Assembly: GCF_905220365.1 (NCBI RefSeq)
Contig: NC_061130.1
Location: forward strand, 10,733,501 to 10,797,500
Reading direction: 5' to 3'
From: Vanessa cardui
Taxonomy: Eukaryota; Arthropoda; Insecta; Lepidoptera; Nymphalidae
Length of the DNA: 64,000 nt
Each line of letters begins with the position of its first letter. Within the stretch, counting starts at the first letter, position 1. Shown piece by piece: positions 58,831-64,000 of the stretch. Below the pieces are notes generated by a model. It worked only from the letters and a program-made list of their open reading frames with translations. It was not told the DNA's origin and ran no database searches. A program made the translations under genes and the position numbers.

Positions 58831-59965
58831 TTATGGCCACTGCTGGAACAGCGGAAAAACCCGTTTTGTGAAACAGTAGGACAGCGGTTTCACGAAGTGT
58901 GTATCGACTACACGACAATGTGGGCATGTCACTGGATGGGAGTAATCCGAGTAATTGAGCCGCTGGTGTGGGTGCAGCAGTGGCTTGTAGCAGTTGTTAC
59001 ACTGTGGACAACAATTTGGATTAAAATTTATTTTGTTATGATAATTAACTAAGATGTTTAAATGTTATTTTTGAAAAGAAATATAGAGCTCACCTTCAAT
59101 CTCTCAGCGCAACAAGGCGTTGCCATGAAAATGTCATAAGAGTACATTGTACCAAGCACGAGTGACGAGCCATCCCACTTCTGTCCGCAAAAACGGCAGC
59201 GAATTGTGCGATCAGGGTCACATCGCTCCAAGCACCCCATGCACACGCACGTCAAGTATTGCGTTCGTCCTTCAACTTTCACCTGTGAACAAAATATTAT
59301 TTTTAATATTATATTCTATTACAAAAATTATGTTTTCCTGTTGAAAAGTTAGGTTAACACATATTGTCCTTAAAATACACGACAACATCTATATGTGTAC
59401 GGCGAAGGGAATAAGATACTAATTCTAACATCAAACAAACACGTAAGTATCAGGAGCGCTCACATTCATGTCGTAATTCACTGAACAAACAACGCCAGTC
59501 GAGAAGTTTATACCGTCTCGCAAGGAAGTCTCTGTTATTTTGTTGACTTGAACAAACTTTCAGTATCCTATTTAACTTTGGAATAAAATTTAAATTGTTA
59601 CATTTCTTATAACTCAAAACAAAATTTATTTTGATAAATGTAACAAAATGTTCCTAAATAGAATTTAGTTTATAAGTTCGCTAAAGTTATCACATAAATA
59701 GACATCGTAAAATAAATTTCAAATGTTATGAATAACAAAATCAATATATGGACGTAGAATAAAATGGTGAACAAACCTCAACTGCGCTGCTGGTATGTTG
59801 TCGAGGACTTAGGAAGAAAGTTCCATCAACCAGTGGGTAACGGTCGAAAACGTGCAGGGTCTCCTTGCACAGAGCACAAGACACACGGGGTTTGTGTTGA
59901 CCTGCGAGCGTCGACAGGATGAACAGACGAGTGTCGTCATTGCCGTGGTTGCCCTCATCTTCAAT
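58423..59965 (-). CDS. hdc: headcase (HECA) 3' coding exons, partial gene with readthrough stop
   Basis: Headcase is a conserved cytoplasmic cysteine-rich protein. In Drosophila it marks imaginal cells and, in tracheal fusion cells, restrains neighbouring terminal branching; the vertebrate orthologue is HECA. Three exons are seen: 59965-59777 (63 codons), 59282-59094 (63 codons) and 59001-58423. All joins are phase 0 with GT-AG introns of 494 and 92 bp. Diagnostic motifs are TRLFILSTLAGQHKPRVSC, ETLHVFDRYPLVDG, RCRFCGQKWDGSSLVLGTMY and YDIFMATPCCAERLK. Repeated CxxC pairs (SCALC, CRFC, CNNC, CPHC) indicate zinc binding. The frame meets UAA at 58833-58831 after PLFQQWP, then stays open for 135 more codons. 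The first exon here begins IEDEGNHGNDD directly after an acceptor AG, so at least one upstream exon lies beyond the window. Identification is by recalled family motifs. Confidence 0.93.
58798..58822 (-). promoter_or_regulatory. hdc: Readthrough-stimulating RNA stem-loop candidate
   Basis: On the transcript, GGTGCCGGGG (58822-58813) pairs perfectly with CCCCGGCACC (58807-58798) around the loop CCCTC. Nine of ten pairs are G-C. The stem starts 8 nt after the UAA, a spacing similar to other recoding stimulators. The pairing also constrains codons for V-P-G-P-S-P-G-T, so RNA and protein signals overlap. Confidence 0.8.
58831..58833 (-). promoter_or_regulatory. hdc: Candidate readthrough stop codon UAA
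   Basis: The UAA follows TGG-CCA and is followed by CAA, so the tetranucleotide is UAA-C. The CAA after the stop matches the first half of the leaky CARYYA context known from viral readthrough. Translation continues in the same frame without another stop for 135 codons. In Drosophila the headcase internal stop is also UAA. Confidence 0.75.
58834..59001 (-). CDS. hdc: headcase exon, part before the internal stop
   Basis: The acceptor TTGTTGTCCACAG precedes 59001. Encodes 56 codons from CNNCYKPLLHPHQRLNYSDY through VTCPHCRVVDTHFVKPL to FPLFQQWP, then UAA. It completes the cysteine-rich domain (CNNC and CPHC). Termination here gives the short product. Confidence 0.93.
59094..59282 (-). CDS. hdc: headcase exon (middle)
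   Basis: The acceptor TTTGTTCACAG precedes 59282 and the donor AAG|GTGAGC follows 59094. It encodes VKVEGRTQYLTCVCMGCLER through IFMATPCCAERLK, 63 codons with nine cysteines. KWDGSSLVLGTMYSYDIF is the signature that identifies the family. Phase 0 at both ends. Confidence 0.95.
59777..59965 (-). CDS. hdc: headcase exon (first visible)
   Basis: The acceptor TTCTTGTTGCAG precedes 59965, and the donor GT follows GAG at 59777. It encodes IEDEGNHGNDDTRLFILSTL through FLSPRQHTSSAVE, 63 codons. This is one of the most conserved parts of the family, with a CxxC pair in RVSCALCKE. Both boundaries are phase 0. Confidence 0.93.
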
Positions 59966-62900
59966 CTGCAACAAGAATTATGTTTAAGTATCAACGTACA
60001 AAAAGTCTGAGTAAACATATGTTTATAGCTACTATACTCCAAACCGGTTTTAAATTTCCGATTTCAATATGCATTTACATATTGCGATGAATGTATCCCA
60101 CCCAAGACAATTACCGCAGTACTCTCCCTTCCTAATAATCCAAGTAAATGACTGCATAAAGTTGAATAATGAAAGCCTGAAAGGCAATTATGCTGAATTC
60201 GGAGTCGAAGTCAAACAAAGGCTCGCAAGCACCACAGAGATCGATTGTGAACACAATTCGTTCACGTACGAGTACGAGCAATTTGTGAAAGCGAATAATA
60301 ATGAAAGTTTAACGAGTTACGGTCGCGCGCTAGAACTTAATTAAACATATTATAGTAAATCATAAAAAGCTTCATATTGTTCCTACAATTAGCAACAAAA
60401 AACAGTTTCGTTTATATATCGATTTTACAAATCATACAGTTTTCATGTATGTGAAATAGGATGTCAATCTGGTAACGCAGGACTAGGAATACACAATCGG
60501 TTTGTAACATTGCGCGTGCCAGCATGTTTGATGTTAACATTCCTATTATTCTATTATTAGATTGACGTCGTGACACCAGGAACACATAAAACGTCTCGGC
60601 GAGAGCGCTGACCTACGCAAACAAACACAGTATGATATGCAATATAGAATAGTGCAGTTTGCCAAGATACGAGGCGGGTTGAACCATTCGGCATTACAAA
60701 TGAACGCGTTGCAACTCAGGCTTTAACATTAAGTCTAATTTTCACTACAATTACAAACAAGATAATTAACGGAGCGATAACGACTCATCCATTTGCAAAT
60801 TGGAATCGTAGCAAGCCTGTCGTCCATTTTGTAAATGATAAATAACTGGTCAGATAGAACATCTGCGAGGGACGTGTGTGATTGATTCGTCCCAGCAATC
60901 TGCTAATTCGCAAATGATTAATAATACTAAATTGACAATTTCTTTTGTATTTAATATTAAAAATTAACTGTTTACGTGTTTTATGTTTAAAATATCCGTG
61001 CTTGAATTAATTCGCTAAATTACTTGTATTCGCTTGAATTTAAATTATCACGTGTCGGGTTAAACGAAAGTTTAGTTAGGTTAGAAGGCGCGGGCGTCGA
61101 ACTCTGTGCGACGAAACGTTCAAAACTTGCACAATTTACTAGTAGGTATACTGCAAGATTGATGAGCACTCTAAAGCAGACTATTTATTCACTCAATCCG
61201 ATCACGCTCTTTGTCTCGATGTTCTGAATGATCCTTTTCGACATAAACGTAGACAAAGAGTTAAAAAATTATAATATCTTTCGATAAAAGATATATAAAG
61301 TCGCAATTACGTCGCAAAATCCAACTCTTGTTATAATGTTATCGAAGTAAATACGGCTCGGGATTGAATATTTAGATTTGTCTATACAAAATTTAAACTT
61401 TGTTCGTTTGTTTTGTAGTTCAAACAATAAAAGCGACAAGTGGTCGTTTAGAAGAGGAGACGAGAAGTATAGAGTGTGCTCGAAGCGTTGTTAGTCGTCG
61501 ACATGCCGCAAAACGAATGTATACACATTAAAAGTTCCTAAATTGAAGGTGGTGTAATAATTAAAGAGATTCACGAAGGCTCTTGTTAGCTTTGGGATGC
61601 AGATGGCTGGAAGTAAAAAGGGGAAGTATAAGTTGAGATTATAAATATAAAGTACTAAAACTTTTAACTTAATTACATTTAAATTCATAAATAACCGAGT
61701 TTCAGAAAAAAATCTCTTGTATTATTTGTGGAAGAAATATAATTATTTGATTTTTCCAAACAAATAAAAGTTTCGAGCTCATAAATGCTAGCGCTGACAA
61801 ACGCAAAGAAGAATTGCAATTTTTCAGCAGGATTTCAAACAATATGTCTGCTAGTGGATGATATTTGCGGTGCCCAATACATTTATCCTGACGGCTGCAT
61901 TGCGTTTTACTCTATGTTTTCCATTGTCTGAGAGCATCGCAGTAATATTTTACTTTTTATATCAAAATGGGAATTTTAAGAAAATGAATAACGCTTTCTT
62001 CTAAATCGAATTGTTTTTGTTAATGTTTACTACGGTTCTTTCTTTTGTAGTAAGATGTTCATTTTTGAAATTTATTTCGAATATCTTGAGACATGATTAT
62101 TTGATTAATCCTGACTTTACTAACATTTGTATCGAGGGTAAATAGATATTTGTAAAATATCAAGTTAACATTTCACACGATATTCAATATTGATGGGACA
62201 TATGGGACCGAATATTTTTGCGAGAATATATTCTATCAGAATATTTAACTCGGGAATTTCTGTATGGGATTCACCTGAAATGAAATTTCATATCGCAAAA
62301 ACGCGGATCAAGATTGTGTGAAATTTTAATGTATCGTATTCAAGATATTTTCCCTCATGGATTAGTCTCGCGTCTCAAATATTCGGTATTCCAAGAGGGA
62401 CGCTTTGAAAATTCTCTTATATTGTATCATTTTAACAGGCATTTTAATTATAGTACACCTTGTATTTTAATTGATAAAATATTCATAAAATGCAAATTGC
62501 TTTTCAGAAGCCAAGTTTCATATTATTGCCTATAATATCAATGGTGAACGAGTTAACGATTACCATCGGAGATATCGATGTAAAATTATCATAGTCGGTA
62601 CTTTGATGCGATATTGACGAGGAACTCCGGCGACACTTGTCGGAGATTCAATTTTAATAAAGATAGTTGAGAAGCGACTTTTCCGTCAGTGAACAGGAAA
62701 TAATAAATGTTTCACAAGGACAGTTCCTTTTTTTAAACAGATGTCTTCCGGAATTCATATCACCATTTGCGATGGTTCAGAATACGTTTTTAATAATATA
62801 AATTCACGCTTATATAAATATAAAAATTTAAAACGCGTCAGGTGCAATCGTAAGCGAGAGTGTTAACAAAGTCATTGTTTATATGTGTGAGAGTGTGCGT

Positions 62901-64000
62901 GGTGCTTTAGTATATTAGACTCGGTTTTTAGGCGTGACGGTCACAAGGAACATGAAAAGCGACTTAACGTCAGTTAATTGTTAACCAATGTTATTCATTC
63001 TTAGTATTGGATTGAACACGAAGAGAGCTGTTCTATGACTTAGGATTTTCGCCTTCGTAAATAGTAGTTGTTGTATTGTATTATCAATTACTAGTCGCTA
63101 CGCAACACCAACGTCATTATTCCTAGATAACACCGGGTAGGCAGATTATTTTTAAATAATAATTCAATATGAATGGTTGGTATGCAGATATGGCGTAATA
63201 ATTATATACTATTTAAAAAGGTAAGCAGACACTAAAATCGGCACTTTGTGGTTAGTGGTCACCAACACCACAGACGATTCGAGTAATATGAAGCATTTGT
63301 TATATCACCAATACCAATATTGGGAGCAAAGATATTTTACATATCAAAACATAACGTGCCAAAACATGAAAGAACCAAGCCCGTGAAAGACAACACGAAA
63401 AGGTCCTATTATTTCGTCATAAAGGATTTCTCTTATAAAACTAAAATAGCTATTTAATTCCTGAAATAAAGACCATTGACTGCTTTAGTCTGTGCATACT
63501 ATTTGATAATTGGTACAAATTGTGACCAAATCATAATATTAGCTTATCAGCGAAGTGTGATACGTACAAATTAAACGGCGCGATAAAACGTCAAGTGACT
63601 CTAGTTTCTATTTAAACAAGACTAAAACGTATTTTATTAGCTCCGTACAAGATATATGATTGTAACTAATTCCTTTGTCCAAGCGTAAAATGATATATAA
63701 ATACGCGAATGTGTGTATTGATGTAGGTCAAGGCATGCCGACTCGTGAGTAATTGTAAGTATTTACGTTAAACATTTTAGTTGATATGTGTTTTGTTTTG
63801 AGGTTTATGATATTTATATGTATATATTTAGAATTCGATTATTTAATATAACAACTGCTAACTAACTTGCTAAGTGTTTTGATTAACGCCTTTAATGTAT
63901 GTACTTTATTAAAAATAGTACCTTGACATTTCTCGAATTATTTCGATTATAGTAAATGTATTTTACATTTTACGTGTGTTTACGATTTAGTAATAAAAAA
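59966..64000 (-). other. hdc: Presumed headcase intron, no exon recognised
   Basis: The exon at 59777-59965 has a clean acceptor, so the transcript continues upstream, yet no further headcase sequence is visible to 64000. GC-richer patches at about 60590-60700 and 60780-60900 do not translate into family motifs on the minus strand. Open stretches on the plus strand (60069-60344, 61024-61227) have no domain. Confidence 0.55.
63225..63345 (-). mobile_element. Family B fragment, old
   Basis: GTTAGTGGTCACCAACACCA and TATTGGGAGCAAAGATATTTT (one base trimmed at each end) resemble the 3' half of family B in minus orientation, strongly decayed, inside the presumed headcase intron. Confidence 0.4.

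Noticed and set aside
58448..58879. 143-codon open frame on the plus strand, opposite the headcase extension
   Set aside because: It overlaps the minus-strand headcase exon and extension and shows no domain. High GC removes stops on both strands, so it is a shadow.
58697..58927. Alternative minus-strand frame through the headcase stop that avoids the UAA
   Set aside because: It is not the frame of the cysteine-rich domain. A frameshift explanation would need an extra event, while the domain frame itself simply continues past the UAA.
60069..60344. 92-codon plus-strand ORF upstream of the visible headcase exons
   Set aside because: No recognisable domain and no splice or promoter context; it lies in presumed intron on the opposite strand.
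61024..61227. 67-codon plus-strand ORF
   Set aside because: No domain and no supporting context; expected by chance.
1..64000. CRISPR array, bacterial operon or prophage
   Set aside because: Spliceosomal introns, LINE and SINE retroposons and AT-rich non-coding DNA show a nuclear eukaryotic genome. No spaced direct-repeat array is present.

Overview
This is AT-rich, gene-poor eukaryotic nuclear DNA. The window looks lepidopteran, most likely a nymphalid butterfly. The main reasons are many degenerate copies of a tRNA-headed SINE with a (TTG)n tail that I associate with nymphalid genomes, RTE-type non-LTR retrotransposon pieces with a TGATGA-like 3' tail, and Helitron-like remnants ending in CTAG. 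The family-level placement is inference. The SINE, RTE, Helitron and 'family B' labels come from recognising shared sequence between copies here and from memory of lepidopteran repeats, not from a library search.

The one protein-coding gene I can support is the 3' end of headcase (hdc, vertebrate HECA) on the minus strand at 58423-59965. Three coding exons are joined by two GT-AG introns, all in phase 0, and encode most of the cysteine-rich headcase domain. The 5' exons are not visible and presumably lie beyond base 64000, so 59966-64000 is most likely intron. The best observation in the window is here. The domain exon ends at an in-frame UAA (58831-58833). The same frame then stays open for another 135 GC-rich codons to a second UAA (58423-58425). 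A perfect 10-bp, very GC-rich stem-loop starts 8 nt after the first stop. Drosophila headcase is a classic case of programmed stop-codon readthrough at UAA with a downstream stem-loop, so this window appears to carry the lepidopteran version of that switch.

The other 58 kb (downstream of hdc) holds no exon I recognise. Layout: 1-1250, 5' part of an RTE retrotransposon with an open but internally deleted ORF; 1.6-13 kb, SINE and family-B fragments, a palindrome-rich duplication and unassigned islands; 13.6-14.1 kb, a 5'-truncated RTE tail with target-site duplication; 14-32 kb, decayed repeats including a complete SINE with a perfect 12-bp duplication at 32.35-32.65 kb; 33-40 kb, a GC-rich unassigned fragment, a CpG-rich non-repeat island and a cluster of Helitron-like copies; 40-53 kb, scattered repeats and hairpins; 53.2-53.8 kb, a fold-back element with a 51-T run followed by a CCAAT/TATA promoter-like block; 53.8-58.2 kb, apparently empty flank of hdc.
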